A stretch of DNA of 33,539 nucleotides from Candidatus Binatia bacterium (GTDB lineage: Bacteria; Eisenbacteria; RBG-16-71-46; SZUA-252). The stretch is from positions 1 through 33,539 of the forward strand of contig DASQJL010000117.1 of the NCBI GenBank assembly GCA_035631035.1. Direction: 5' to 3'. Below, piece by piece: positions 1-7,529 of the stretch (its first letter is position 1; each line of letters starts with the position of its first letter). The position numbers and the translations under genes were made by a program. The notes beneath the pieces were generated by a model. The model was not told the origin of the DNA. It did not search any database and was given only the letters and a program-made list of their open reading frames with translations.

Positions 1-38
1 GACGCATCAGCGCCATGGATGGCGCTTTGGGGGTCGCC

Positions 39-1652
39 ATGATCCGACATATCGTTCTCGCCGCCGCCCTGGGCGCGCTGCTGGCCTGGGCCGATCCTTC
101 CTTTGCCACGGCATTTCTTACCGAAGTCGTCGATCCGTCCCCGGGCGCGAGCGGCACGAGCCTCGATCTCGATGCGCAGGGAAGGCCGCATATCACGTAC
201 TCCCTGGGAACTTCGCTTCGCCATACCTTCAAGTCGAGCGGAGGCTGGGTTTCAGAGACGGTTCCGGGCGTCGCCTACGCCGGCCGGCGCTCGCTGGCGA
301 TCGGCCCCACGGGTGAGCCGATCGTCAGCTATTGGTCGCCCTCCGGCAGCCTCAACCTGGCGATCAAGTCGGGCGGCACGTGGTCGAGCCAAGTCGTCCA
401 CATGTTCGGCGGCGCCGGCGATGCGCTGACGCTGGACGCCGCGGGAAATCCGCACATCGTGTCCTATCTCGGAAGCGGATCCCTGGTCCACAGCTACCGA
501 TCGGGTGGAGCCTGGGTCAATCAGGTGATCACATCCACGGGGGGACAGCCGCCGCTCGACATGTGCATCCTGATCGACTCCCAGGCCCGCCCGCACATCG
601 CGGCGGAGCAGTTCTACGGCAGGCAGGTCTTCCACTCGTACGAAGGGGACGACGCCTGGGTCAAGGAAGTCATCGACGAGACGCCCGCAGGCGCGCAGCC
701 GATGCACTCCGTTTCGCTCGCGCTGGACTCGCTGGACCAGCCGATCGTCGCGTTCACCGACGCATCCAACTCCCTGGAGTTCGCTCGAAAGACGGCGGCG
801 GGCTGGAGCCTCGAGGCGGTGCCCGGCACGACGTTCGGCCAGTACACGAATCTCGCCCTTGGCGCGCAGGGTGCGCCGCACATCATGTACAGCGATGGTT
901 CTCTTCGGTACGTCACGCGGCCGGGTTCCGAATGGGTCGTCGAGACGGTGGCCGACGGCGGGAGCGGCGCGTGCATGAAGCTGGACGCCTCGGGCGTGCC
1001 ACACGTGGCATACTCCGGCAGCCGTGGCATCCAGTACTCGCATGCGATCCAGTGCAACCTGGTCTTCGGGCCGAACACCGTCAATCCCCAGCTCCACGGA
1101 ACCTGGATCACCGCCTATCTCGAGTCGGCGGACTTCGCGATCGCATCCGTGGATCCGGCCACGATACGGCTGGAGCGCGCTGTCGCCTGCGAGCCGAAGT
1201 TCGCGACGATCGGCGACCACGATGCCGACGGTGTCCCGGATCTCATGGTCAAGTTCCGGACGGACGATGTGAGGCCTCTGCTCGCGTCGGGACCCGCGTC
1301 GCTGGCCATGACCGGACGACTCGCAACGGGAGAGGAGTTCAAGGTGGACGGAGCGATCCGGCTGGTCGACGCGCCGATCGCGGCCGCCGGCCTCTCGCTC
1401 CGGATCCTGTCGGCGCCGGGCGCGTCCCAGGTCGAATACGTGCTGGAGAGCCCCCAGGGTCGGAGTGCTCGGCTTCAGGTGTTCGACGTTCGCGGTCGGC
1501 GGGTCCGAAGCTGGGACGACACGCCATCCCAGGCGGTCCATGGATGGGACGGCAGGAGCTCCGAAGGCAGCCGCGTGGGCTCTGGCGTCTACTTCCTGCT
1601 CGCCGAGGCGGACGGCCAGCGGGTTTCGAAGCGGCTCGTGGTGAGTCGCTAG
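39..1652 (+). CDS. Secreted repeat protein with DxDxDG module and FlgD/T9SS-like C-terminal tail
   Basis: A 537-residue exported protein of unknown substrate. The N-terminus (MIRHIVLAAALG...ADPSFA) is a clear signal peptide. Residues about 25-340 hold roughly 45-50-residue repeats with the pattern G.PHI.Y, a hydrophobic stretch and then GG.W..E.V, as in beta-propeller proteins. Residues about 343-450 form a module with a calcium-loop-like DHDADGVPD (from about residue 393). Residues about 455-537 are a beta-sandwich of the FlgD/T9SS-tail type (VFDVRGRRVRSW ... GVYFLLAE). The ATG at 39 is preferred over the in-frame ATG at 15 because the signal peptide begins there and a GGGGG tract lies just upstream. 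The next gene starts 4 bases after its stop, so they are probably co-transcribed. The same two C-terminal modules recur in the protein at 15677-19177. The fold is confident; binding or enzymatic activity is not known. Confidence 0.85.
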   Translation: MIRHIVLAAALGALLAWADPSFATAFLTEVVDPSPGASGTSLDLDAQGRPHITYSLGTSLRHTFKSSGGWVSETVPGVAYAGRRSLAIGPTGEPIVSYWSPSGSLNLAIKSGGTWSSQVVHMFGGAGDALTLDAAGNPHIVSYLGSGSLVHSYRSGGAWVNQVITSTGGQPPLDMCILIDSQARPHIAAEQFYGRQVFHSYEGDDAWVKEVIDETPAGAQPMHSVSLALDSLDQPIVAFTDASNSLEFARKTAAGWSLEAVPGTTFGQYTNLALGAQGAPHIMYSDGSLRYVTRPGSEWVVETVADGGSGACMKLDASGVPHVAYSGSRGIQYSHAIQCNLVFGPNTVNPQLHGTWITAYLESADFAIASVDPATIRLERAVACEPKFATIGDHDADGVPDLMVKFRTDDVRPLLASGPASLAMTGRLATGEEFKVDGAIRLVDAPIAAAGLSLRILSAPGASQVEYVLESPQGRSARLQVFDVRGRRVRSWDDTPSQAVHGWDGRSSEGSRVGSGVYFLLAEADGQRVSKRLVVSR

Positions 1653-1656
1653 GGGC

Positions 1657-2475
1657 GTGATCGGCACTCTGGCCGGAGCGGTCGGTGTCCTTTTGTTGGC
1701 CGCGACACCTCACCCCGTTGCATCCCCATGGCGAACCATCCAACCTGGCGTCGAGTACGCGCGGTTTGACCTGCCGAACGCTCTCAACATCGGAGAGGGC
1801 CGGCTCCATGTCGTACGCATCGACCCGCGGGTCGCGCGACTCGAGGCGGCGCTCGCCTCGGAGCACGGTGGCGGACCGCGCGCGGCCGCCGACTGGTGCC
1901 GGGAACAGCGGCTTGCGGTCGCGATCAACATGGGCATGTATCAGTCGGACGGCGTGACGAACGTCGGCTACCTTCGCTCGGGCTCCCGCGCGAACAACGG
2001 CACCTGGAACGCGTACCGCTCGGTTCTCTTCCTCCGGCCGCGACAGGGCGGCCATCCGACGGCCCTGTGGGTCGATCGCGATTCGGACACCGGAGCGCCG
2101 CGTGGAGCGGGCGACTATGGACTCGTCGTTCAGAACCTCCGGCTCATCCGAAATCCGGGGCGAAGCGTGTGGCAGCCCACCGGCAAGCGATGGAGCGAAG
2201 CCGCCGTGGGCATGGATGCGGGCGGGCGGCTCCTCTTCCTCTTCGCGCGCTGCCCGCTCTCGATGGCCGAGTTCAACCGCGCCGTCCTGGCCGCCCCGCT
2301 TCACCTGACGCGGGCGATGCATGTCGAAGGAGGGCCCGAAGCATCCCTTTCCATCCACGCTGGGGGCATCGACCTGGATCTCTGCGGGAGCTATGAGACC
2401 GGGTTTCATGAGGACGATTCCAACCACCGGCAGTGGCCGATCCCGAACGTGCTGGGCGTGAAGCGCGTGCCATAG
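1657..2475 (+). CDS. DUF2233 / NAGPA-like phosphodiester glycosidase-family protein
   Basis: A 272-residue protein that starts at a GTG with a hydrophobic leader (MIGTLAGAVGVLLLAATPHPVAS), so probably exported. The body matches the DUF2233 (YigE / phosphodiester glycosidase) pattern: AINMGMY near residue 90, a central WSEAAVGMDAGG, then MHVEGGPEASLS, and the family-typical ending PIPNVLGVKR. Relatives of the NAGPA branch cleave sugar-phosphodiester bonds, and some are linked to exopolysaccharide, but many DUF2233 members are uncharacterised. The usual N-x-G-x-(F/Y) motif is present as NMGMY. The gene follows the secreted protein by 4 bases, which suggests an operon; no separate promoter is visible. 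Family assignment is fairly sure, substrate unknown. Confidence 0.8.
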   Translation: MIGTLAGAVGVLLLAATPHPVASPWRTIQPGVEYARFDLPNALNIGEGRLHVVRIDPRVARLEAALASEHGGGPRAAADWCREQRLAVAINMGMYQSDGVTNVGYLRSGSRANNGTWNAYRSVLFLRPRQGGHPTALWVDRDSDTGAPRGAGDYGLVVQNLRLIRNPGRSVWQPTGKRWSEAAVGMDAGGRLLFLFARCPLSMAEFNRAVLAAPLHLTRAMHVEGGPEASLSIHAGGIDLDLCGSYETGFHEDDSNHRQWPIPNVLGVKRVP

Positions 2476-2547
2476 CCGTCCGGGTGTCCCGCGAAACAAT
2501 TCCGGTTCCTTTTCCGTCTTTGAGACGTTCTACGTGTATAGGAGATG

Positions 2548-2562
2548 GGGAGCGCTGCTCCC
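2548..2562 (+). promoter_or_regulatory. Perfect short hairpin in the leader of the STAS gene
   Basis: GGGAGC-GCT-GCTCCC is a 6-bp perfect inverted repeat with a 3-base loop. It ends 7 bases before the AAGGAG ribosome binding site (2570-2575) of the gene at 2581. It has no T-run, so it is unlikely to be a terminator; it could stabilise the mRNA or affect initiation. No convincing -35/-10 pair was found in 2476-2547. Confidence 0.3.
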
Positions 2563-2580
2563 TGTGGGGAAGGAGCCGTC

Positions 2581-3003
2581 ATGGCACTCATCGTTCGAAA
2601 TCAAAACGGAATCACGATCCTGACCCCCTCCGGGATGCTTCTGGGGGGCAAGGAGACCGACGAGTTCGAGGAGAAGATCACCGAGCTGGACAAGGCCGGA
2701 GACCGGATGCTGGCGCTGGACATGAGCCAGACGACCTTCATGACCAGCATCGCCATCGCCGCGGTCGTCCGCGCGCACATCAGCTACTCCAAGCGCGGCG
2801 CGCAGGTCAAGATCTGCGGACTGGACAAGCACATCCGCCACATCTTCGCGATCACCAAGCTCGACTGCGTCTTCCGGGAGAACCTGCACGACACGCTGGA
2901 GCAGGGGCTGGCGGGTTTTCGGGGAATCGCGCCGGGGCCGGCTGGGGCGGAGGCGCCACGCACCGCTTCGCCGGCGATCCCGCGCACCGCTTCGGCGGCC
3001 TAG
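2581..3003 (+). CDS. STAS-domain protein (anti-sigma factor antagonist-like)
   Basis: A 140-residue cytosolic protein. Residues 1-110 form a STAS domain: MALIVRNQNGITILTPSG, then LALDMSQTTFMTSIAIA, then KRGAQVKICGLDKHIRHIF. The SpoIIAA-family phosphorylation motif (FMDSSG) appears as FMTSIA, keeping the phosphorylatable serine position (Ser56) while the preceding Asp and the following Ser-Gly are changed. The last 30 residues are an Ala/Pro-rich tail with a near repeat (APRTASPAIPRTASAA). The start at 2581 is set by AAGGAG five bases upstream; an in-frame ATG at 2545 lacks such a site. No anti-sigma kinase is next to it, so its partner is unknown. Its stop lies 4 bases from the stop of the convergent barrel gene. 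Confidence 0.85.
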   Translation: MALIVRNQNGITILTPSGMLLGGKETDEFEEKITELDKAGDRMLALDMSQTTFMTSIAIAAVVRAHISYSKRGAQVKICGLDKHIRHIFAITKLDCVFRENLHDTLEQGLAGFRGIAPGPAGAEAPRTASPAIPRTASAA

Positions 3004-3007
3004 GGGA

Positions 3008-4621
3008 TCACCACTCGAGGCGGGCCGCCAGCCGGAACGGGGTCTCGTTCTCCACGCCCACGTTCCGGTGGTCCTCGTTCTTGAAGCTCGCGTAGCCCAC
3101 GGTTCCTTCCAGGCGGAGCATGCGGCTCGGCGTCCAGGTGAGCCGGGCCGCGACCCGGGCGTCGCGCTCCACGACCCCCGAGAGCGCGCCGGCGTCCACC
3201 TTGCCCTGCTCGCGCAGCCAGGCGTCGCCGATGAAGCCCTCCCCCTTGCGCCGCAGCTCGCCGCGCAGGCGGAACTCCCAGTTCGCGCCATGCTCGTAGG
3301 TGGCCTCGGCCGCGAACAGCATGACGTCGGGGCCGTAGACGAATCCGATCGGGAACCCCTGGAAATCGAAGTTGTGCCCGTGCCAGGCGGAGTAGGTGTA
3401 GTTGTTCACGCGGTTGTACTCGAGCGATAGCGTCGCCGCTCGCTCCGTCGCCACGCCCGCGCCGCCCCCGCCTCCGCCCCCGAGCAACCACCGCTCCTCC
3501 GCGCCCGCCTGCCATCCGATCATGTCCGGCTTGTAGTCGCTCGAGAACGAGATGTCGTCCACCAGGAACTCGCCCCAGAGCCGGTAGCCGCGGCGCACGT
3601 TCCAGGCGAGGTCCACGGCCAGGAGCACGTTGTTCTTGGAGAGCGCGAGCCCGGTCGTGTCGCCCGGGACCGCGCCGTCGGGCGCGGACTTGGGGCGCTT
3701 CTCCCAGAAAGAGTAGGGCACGACCGGAATGCTGTAGAGGAGCGCCTGGCTCGTGCCGTCGAACCGCGCCAGCTCGGTGACTCCGAGCCGCATGTCGAGG
3801 AGACTCCACTCCAGCCGGTGCCCGGCGAGGTAGGTCTGCGGGCCCGGGTCCAGGAGCGCGACAAAGGACTGGCCGCGCCATTTCCGCGCAAACCCCGCCT
3901 CCAGGCGGACCATGTCCAGCGGGGGAGCCGCGTCGGAGAGCGCGAGCGTGCCGTCCCTCCCGGGCCCCCAGCGCAGCGAGGCGTGGCCCACCAGGACCCG
4001 CAGGCGCGCGAGCTTCACCTCGGCGTAGGCCTCGTCCATCCAGGAGTTCAGGTCCACCCCCTCGATGACCGAATTCAGGCGGCCGAAGTTGGGCGTGCCG
4101 CGGCCCCCCTGCGACGCGGTGCCCTCGTAGCCGTCGAAGACGAAGATCGTCGTGGAATCGAACGCCGCCACGACCTGCGCGCCGACGCGGTAGTCCCGAT
4201 TGATGTCGGGGCGGTTCTTCGGATCGTCCTCGTACGCCAGCGAGACGTACGGCGAGACGGTGGCCACCTCGGTCGAATCGTCCCGGATGGTGAGAAAGGG
4301 CGCGTGCGCTCCGGGCGCCTGGGGGTCGACCCGGCGCCGCGCGCGGATCATCGCCGGATCGCCGGCCGAAGACGGGTACTCCACGACCAGGGAGTTCAGG
4401 TACGCCAGGATCTCCTGCACGCGGAGGGGCCTTGTGGAGAAGGCGATCGGCGCCCGGTCGTAGCTGGCCATGAGGCGCTCGAGATCGCGATAGACCGGGC
4501 TGGAGACGGGCACCCGCTCCTGGGGAAGGTAGCGGGCGAACGCCGTCCCGGGCGCGAAGGTCAGCGCCGCCGCGACCGCCGCCGCACCGAGAATCGCCCG
4601 TCCCTGGCCCACGCGTCCCAT
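3008..4621 (-). CDS. Wzi-like outer-membrane beta-barrel protein (copy 1)
   Basis: A 537-residue exported protein with signal peptide MGRVGQGRAILGAAAVAAALTF...TAFA. After a helical periplasmic segment, about residues 140-537 alternate in the pattern of a large beta-barrel and end in an aromatic residue (RLEW). Motifs RWGPGR, LSDAAPPLD, YLAGHRLEW and LWGEFLVDD match the capsule-assembly Wzi family. Wzi of Escherichia coli anchors capsule at the cell surface; here no capsule genes adjoin, so the role is open. A glycine run (7-8 Gly, DNA around 3461-3484) sits in a likely loop. It is a clear paralogue of the protein at 24942-26522. There is no Shine-Dalgarno before the ATG; a promoter-like pair ends 8 bases upstream. 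The gene diverges from the acetyltransferase at 4733. Confidence 0.8.
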   Translation of the reverse strand: MGRVGQGRAILGAAAVAAALTFAPGTAFARYLPQERVPVSSPVYRDLERLMASYDRAPIAFSTRPLRVQEILAYLNSLVVEYPSSAGDPAMIRARRRVDPQAPGAHAPFLTIRDDSTEVATVSPYVSLAYEDDPKNRPDINRDYRVGAQVVAAFDSTTIFVFDGYEGTASQGGRGTPNFGRLNSVIEGVDLNSWMDEAYAEVKLARLRVLVGHASLRWGPGRDGTLALSDAAPPLDMVRLEAGFARKWRGQSFVALLDPGPQTYLAGHRLEWSLLDMRLGVTELARFDGTSQALLYSIPVVPYSFWEKRPKSAPDGAVPGDTTGLALSKNNVLLAVDLAWNVRRGYRLWGEFLVDDISFSSDYKPDMIGWQAGAEERWLLGGGGGGGAGVATERAATLSLEYNRVNNYTYSAWHGHNFDFQGFPIGFVYGPDVMLFAAEATYEHGANWEFRLRGELRRKGEGFIGDAWLREQGKVDAGALSGVVERDARVAARLTWTPSRMLRLEGTVGYASFKNEDHRNVGVENETPFRLAARLEW

Positions 4622-4629
4622 GGCGGGAC

Positions 4630-4658
4630 AGAGTAGCCGCGGCCCCGCCGGGTGTCCA
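4630..4658 (-). promoter_or_regulatory. Candidate promoter for Wzi-like gene 1, possibly leaderless
   Basis: On the minus strand TGGACA (4653-4658) and TACTCT (4630-4635) are separated by 17 bases. Only 8 bases separate the -10 from the ATG at 4621, and no ribosome binding site is present, so transcription may start at or near the start codon. Confidence 0.35.
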
Positions 4659-4671
4659 CGCGGGAAGGGGG

Positions 4672-4699
4672 TTGCGGTCGCCCCGGCCGGGTGTAGACT
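4672..4699 (+). promoter_or_regulatory. Candidate promoter for the GNAT gene
   Basis: TTGCGG (4672-4677) and TAGACT (4694-4699) are 16 bases apart, followed by a normal leader with GGGAAG before the ATG at 4733. Moderate match only. Confidence 0.35.
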
Positions 4700-4732
4700 T
4701 TCGGCCTACCGCCGATCCAAGGGAAGCCGACC

Positions 4733-5278
4733 ATGCCAACGCTCGAAACGTATCGTTCCGGCGACCGCGCCGCATTGCTCGCGATTTTCGACGGGAACAC
4801 GCCCCGCTTCTTCGACGCTCACGAACGGGAATCGTTCGTGGCGTTCCTGGACCGTCCTCAAGGCGACTTTCGCGTGCTGCGCGATGACGAGCGGACGATC
4901 ATCGGCTGCGGCGGGGTCATGGTCGACGACGAGGGAACGGCGAGCCTGGTCTGGGGGATGATCGCGCCGCCGCACCAGGGAACGGGGTTCGGCTGGTGGA
5001 TGGCGCTGGAACGGCTCTCCTGGATCGCGGCGATGCCGGAGGCGCGGCGCGTGATCCTGGACACGAGTCAGGAGACGGCCGGGTTCTACGTCAAGCTGGG
5101 GTTCCGGACGGTGTCGGTGCTGCCCGACGGCTACGGACCGGGCCTCCACCGCCACGACCTCGAGCTGCCGGTGGACGACGCGTTTCGGAAGCGGTTCGGG
5201 ACGGGCGCCACCCACGGACGCCACGAGCGGCCTTTCCGCGAAGCTACTCTTCCCGAGCCTCGCTCCACGCACGCCTGA
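4733..5278 (+). CDS. GNAT-family N-acetyltransferase
   Basis: A 181-residue cytosolic protein with a GNAT fold over about residues 1-145: an N-terminal strand (MPTLETYRSGDRAALLAIF), the strand GCGGVMVDDEGTASLVWGMI, an acetyl-CoA loop (PPHQGTGFGWWM, a form of Q/R-x-x-G-x-G/A), and the C-terminal VILDTSQETAGFYVKLGF typical of the motif B region. It should move an acetyl group from acetyl-CoA to a small-molecule or protein amine; the substrate cannot be read from sequence. The ATG at 4733 has AAGGGAAG upstream. The C-terminal tail (about 30 residues, rich in Arg and His) overlaps the 3' end of the convergent CHAD gene by 35 bases. Confidence 0.85.
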   Translation: MPTLETYRSGDRAALLAIFDGNTPRFFDAHERESFVAFLDRPQGDFRVLRDDERTIIGCGGVMVDDEGTASLVWGMIAPPHQGTGFGWWMALERLSWIAAMPEARRVILDTSQETAGFYVKLGFRTVSVLPDGYGPGLHRHDLELPVDDAFRKRFGTGATHGRHERPFREATLPEPRSTHA

Positions 5279-6839
5279 GATCGCCGCGGCGCATCCGCGC
5301 CGCGCGCTCCAGGTGCCCCATCGCGCTTCCCACCGAGAGCGTCAGCTCGCGATCGCGCGCGGGCACCGACCTCGCGTACTTCCGCAGGCGGCGCAGGAGC
5401 ATGACCGCGTCCTGGTGCTCTCCGAGGAAGTCTTGGAGCCCGGCGAGCCGCTTGGCGCGGCGCGACGACCTGGGCCCGCCCGTGTCGCCGAAATACTCGT
5501 GCGCGTAGCGCGCCCGCTTGGCGGCGATGCGGAACGCGTGCAGCGAGGGCTGGTCCACGAGCCGCTCGGCCTCCTCGTAGGCGGCCGCCAGCGCGCCCAT
5601 GCGCTCGGCGATCAGCCGGGGTGCCACGGTGTAGGCGGGGGTGCCGCCGGCCGGGATCTCCTCCCCTGCCGGCGCCGGCCCCGCGATCCAGGCGCGCGCC
5701 CGCTCGAGGAACGCCGCGTAGCGCTCGGAGTCGAGCCGCTCGATCAGGCGCACGCGCATCCGGGAGCGCTCCAGCTCGAGCGAGTGGCGGAAGATGCGCC
5801 ATGCGGGAATCTCGAGATCGGGGGCATCGGCGGCCAGGTCCGCCACGTGCAGGAGTGCTACGTCGCGGTCGCGCACGCGCCCCAGCCCGCGCCCGATCCA
5901 GCGGAGATCGTCGGCGAACTCGCGGCGCGGGTGATCGGGGATCGCCGTCTCGAACAGGTCGAGCGCGGTGCGAAGGCGGCGGGAGGCCACGCGCATGTCG
6001 TGGAGGTATTCCGGATCGATCCCCAGGCGCGTGCCCGGCTCGTTCCAGATCATGCGCCCGAACTGCTTCGCGAACATCTTGTGCGCGACGTCGGTGAGGC
6101 GGTCGGCGGGGTGGACCGCGTAGCCGCGCTCGTCGCGCTCGGGGGCCCGGTCGCCCGCGGCCGCCAGCGCGGTGGCGAGCTTGGACGCGACGTTCGCCTC
6201 GACGCCGAGCGCCGTTTCGACGGCGCGGCGCGCCTCGTCGAGGGCCGCGTCGAGGTGGGGCCGCGCGGCGCGCTCCTCGGGACGCTCGCGGAGCCGCTCG
6301 AGCGCGGGCTCCTCTTCGGCCAGCTCGATCTCCACTTCGTCGAACGCGACGGGCGCGGTGTCGGAGCCGTTCATCGCGTTCACGTGGTCCACGGTCAGGG
6401 AGCCCAGCGCGGTGTCGCCGCGCAGCCATCCGAAGCACTCGCGGTCGTTGCGCAGCCGCGCCCGCACGCGGAGCCGCTCCAGCACGTGAAGCCCGTGGAG
6501 CGGCTGGAGGAGGGCCGCGACGTGCCCGGGCGACAGCATCGCCCAGGGCGGATCGCCCTCGGGCGCCTCCTGGCTCCACTCGGTGCGCACGAGCGCCTTG
6601 TCGCTGGCGGAGCGGATCGTCTTGGCTTCCAGCTTCACGCCGCCCGCGCCCGCGCGCAGGCGCAGCGCGAGGCCCGCGCGGTAGAGCGCCCAGTCTTCCG
6701 TGTCGAGGTAGCGGTCTTCGTGGGCGAGGGAAGGGCCCGGCGTCAGGCGGAAGCCGGCGGATTCCACGGCTTCGCGGACGCGCTCGGCGCCGACTCCCTC
6801 CGGGAGCCGGAATTTGATTTCGCGCTCGATCATGGGCAC
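5244..6839 (-). CDS. CYTH-CHAD protein (inorganic triphosphatase / polyphosphate-binding)
   Basis: A 531-residue cytosolic two-domain protein. The CYTH domain (about 1-205) begins with the signature ExExK as EREIK and carries alternating charged strands (RYLDTEDWALYRAGLALRLR, VKLEAKTIRS) that line the tunnel of triphosphate-cleaving enzymes. The CHAD domain (about 225-510) has the two helical motifs LHDMRVASRRLRTALDLF and LHAFRIAAKRARYAHEYF, whose His/Arg/Lys residues bind polyphosphate in characterised members. The arrangement is that of E. coli YgiF. A GTG start at 6839 has AAGGA upstream; an ATG two codons later (6833) is an alternative. It lies just downstream of the SixA-like gene on the same strand, and PPK and Ppx genes are elsewhere in the window, all consistent with polyphosphate biology. 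Substrate specificity is inferred. Confidence 0.92.
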   Translation of the reverse strand: MPMIEREIKFRLPEGVGAERVREAVESAGFRLTPGPSLAHEDRYLDTEDWALYRAGLALRLRAGAGGVKLEAKTIRSASDKALVRTEWSQEAPEGDPPWAMLSPGHVAALLQPLHGLHVLERLRVRARLRNDRECFGWLRGDTALGSLTVDHVNAMNGSDTAPVAFDEVEIELAEEEPALERLRERPEERAARPHLDAALDEARRAVETALGVEANVASKLATALAAAGDRAPERDERGYAVHPADRLTDVAHKMFAKQFGRMIWNEPGTRLGIDPEYLHDMRVASRRLRTALDLFETAIPDHPRREFADDLRWIGRGLGRVRDRDVALLHVADLAADAPDLEIPAWRIFRHSLELERSRMRVRLIERLDSERYAAFLERARAWIAGPAPAGEEIPAGGTPAYTVAPRLIAERMGALAAAYEEAERLVDQPSLHAFRIAAKRARYAHEYFGDTGGPRSSRRAKRLAGLQDFLGEHQDAVMLLRRLRKYARSVPARDRELTLSVGSAMGHLERAARMRRGDLRRAWSEAREE

Positions 6840-6942
6840 GGTGTCGTCCTTGCGCGGTCGCGTCCGTGCGGCGCGTCGTTGAGGCGCTGCGGGTCTTTTG
6901 GCCGGCGCCCGAGCGGCTCCGGCCGGCGTCAGTCCCGGGGCG

Positions 6943-7449
6943 TCAGTCCTTGGCGAGGAGGCGAAGCGCGCCCGGCTGGATCAGCCACTCGAGCGTTCCC
7001 GCGCCGGCCGCCGGCCGGTCGGGGAACGCGAGGCGCGCCACGGCTCCCTTCTTGAATTCGATCGCGGCCAGATCGCCGCCGCCCACGAGCAGGTAGGAGG
7101 TGAGCCCGCTCAGGTGCGGCTCGTGCCCGACCACCGCGATCCCGCCGTCTCCCTGCGCCGCGATCGCGTTGGCCGTCTGCTCGAAGGGCGTCTCCGGCCG
7201 CAGCTCCTCGACGATCGTGATCTCCAGATTCTTGGCCACGGCATCGCGCAGGATCTCGGCCGTCTGCCGGGCGCGCAGGAGGGGGCTCGACGCGATCCGT
7301 TTCAGCTTGAGCCCCAGCTCGGAGAGTCCTCGCGAGGCCAGGCGGAACTTATGGATCCCCTCCGGCGAGAGGGGCCGCTCGTCGTCGTCGGGAAAGGCCG
7401 GATCGCCCCGGTCGACCGCGATGGCGTGCCGCACGATGTAGAGGTCCAT
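6943..7449 (-). CDS. sixA: SixA-like phosphohistidine phosphatase
   Basis: A 168-residue member of the histidine phosphatase superfamily in its short SixA form. The catalytic RH is at residues 7-8 (MDLYIVRHAIA), followed by LSPEG, then SSPLLRARQTAEIL with the phosphate-binding Arg, and the second His in VVGHEPHLSGL. SixA removes phosphate from phosphohistidine on proteins such as HPt domains or the nitrogen PTS. The start at 7449 is chosen because the core motif begins right there; an in-frame GTG/ATG 12 codons upstream would add a non-conserved leader. No Shine-Dalgarno is seen, and a promoter-like pair ends 7 bases before the ATG. The gene is followed after about 100 bases by the CYTH-CHAD gene. 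Confidence 0.9.
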   Translation of the reverse strand: MDLYIVRHAIAVDRGDPAFPDDDERPLSPEGIHKFRLASRGLSELGLKLKRIASSPLLRARQTAEILRDAVAKNLEITIVEELRPETPFEQTANAIAAQGDGGIAVVGHEPHLSGLTSYLLVGGGDLAAIEFKKGAVARLAFPDRPAAGAGTLEWLIQPGALRLLAKD

Positions 7450-7456
7450 AAGTGTA

Positions 7457-7485
7457 AGTGTGACAGGGCTTGAGGGGCCGGTCAA
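7457..7485 (-). promoter_or_regulatory. Candidate promoter for sixA, possibly leaderless
   Basis: On the minus strand TTGACC (7480-7485) and CACACT (7457-7462) are 17 bases apart. The -10 ends 7 bases before the ATG at 7449. The -35 matches 5 of 6 consensus bases, the -10 only 3 of 6. Confidence 0.3.
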
Positions 7486-7514
7486 CGTCTCTCGGATCGC
7501 CTGTTCTGGCCGGG

Positions 7515-7523
7515 TGTTAGAGT
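7515..7523 (+). promoter_or_regulatory. Candidate extended -10 directly upstream of the lipoprotein gene
   Basis: TGTTAGAGT reads as an extended -10 (TGn plus TAGAGT, 4 of 6 bases). Six bases separate it from the ATG at 7530. There is no good -35 and no ribosome binding site. Confidence 0.25.
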
Positions 7524-7529
7524 GGTGTC

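Noticed and set aside
3000-4775. A 591-codon frame on the same strand as Wzi-like gene 1
   Set aside because: It is composition-driven (Arg/Gly/Pro-rich) and lacks a signal peptide; the neighbouring frame has Wzi motifs and a leader.
7450-7485. Upstream start for the SixA-like protein (12 extra codons)
   Set aside because: The extension would precede the conserved MDLYIVRHA start and cover the candidate promoter.
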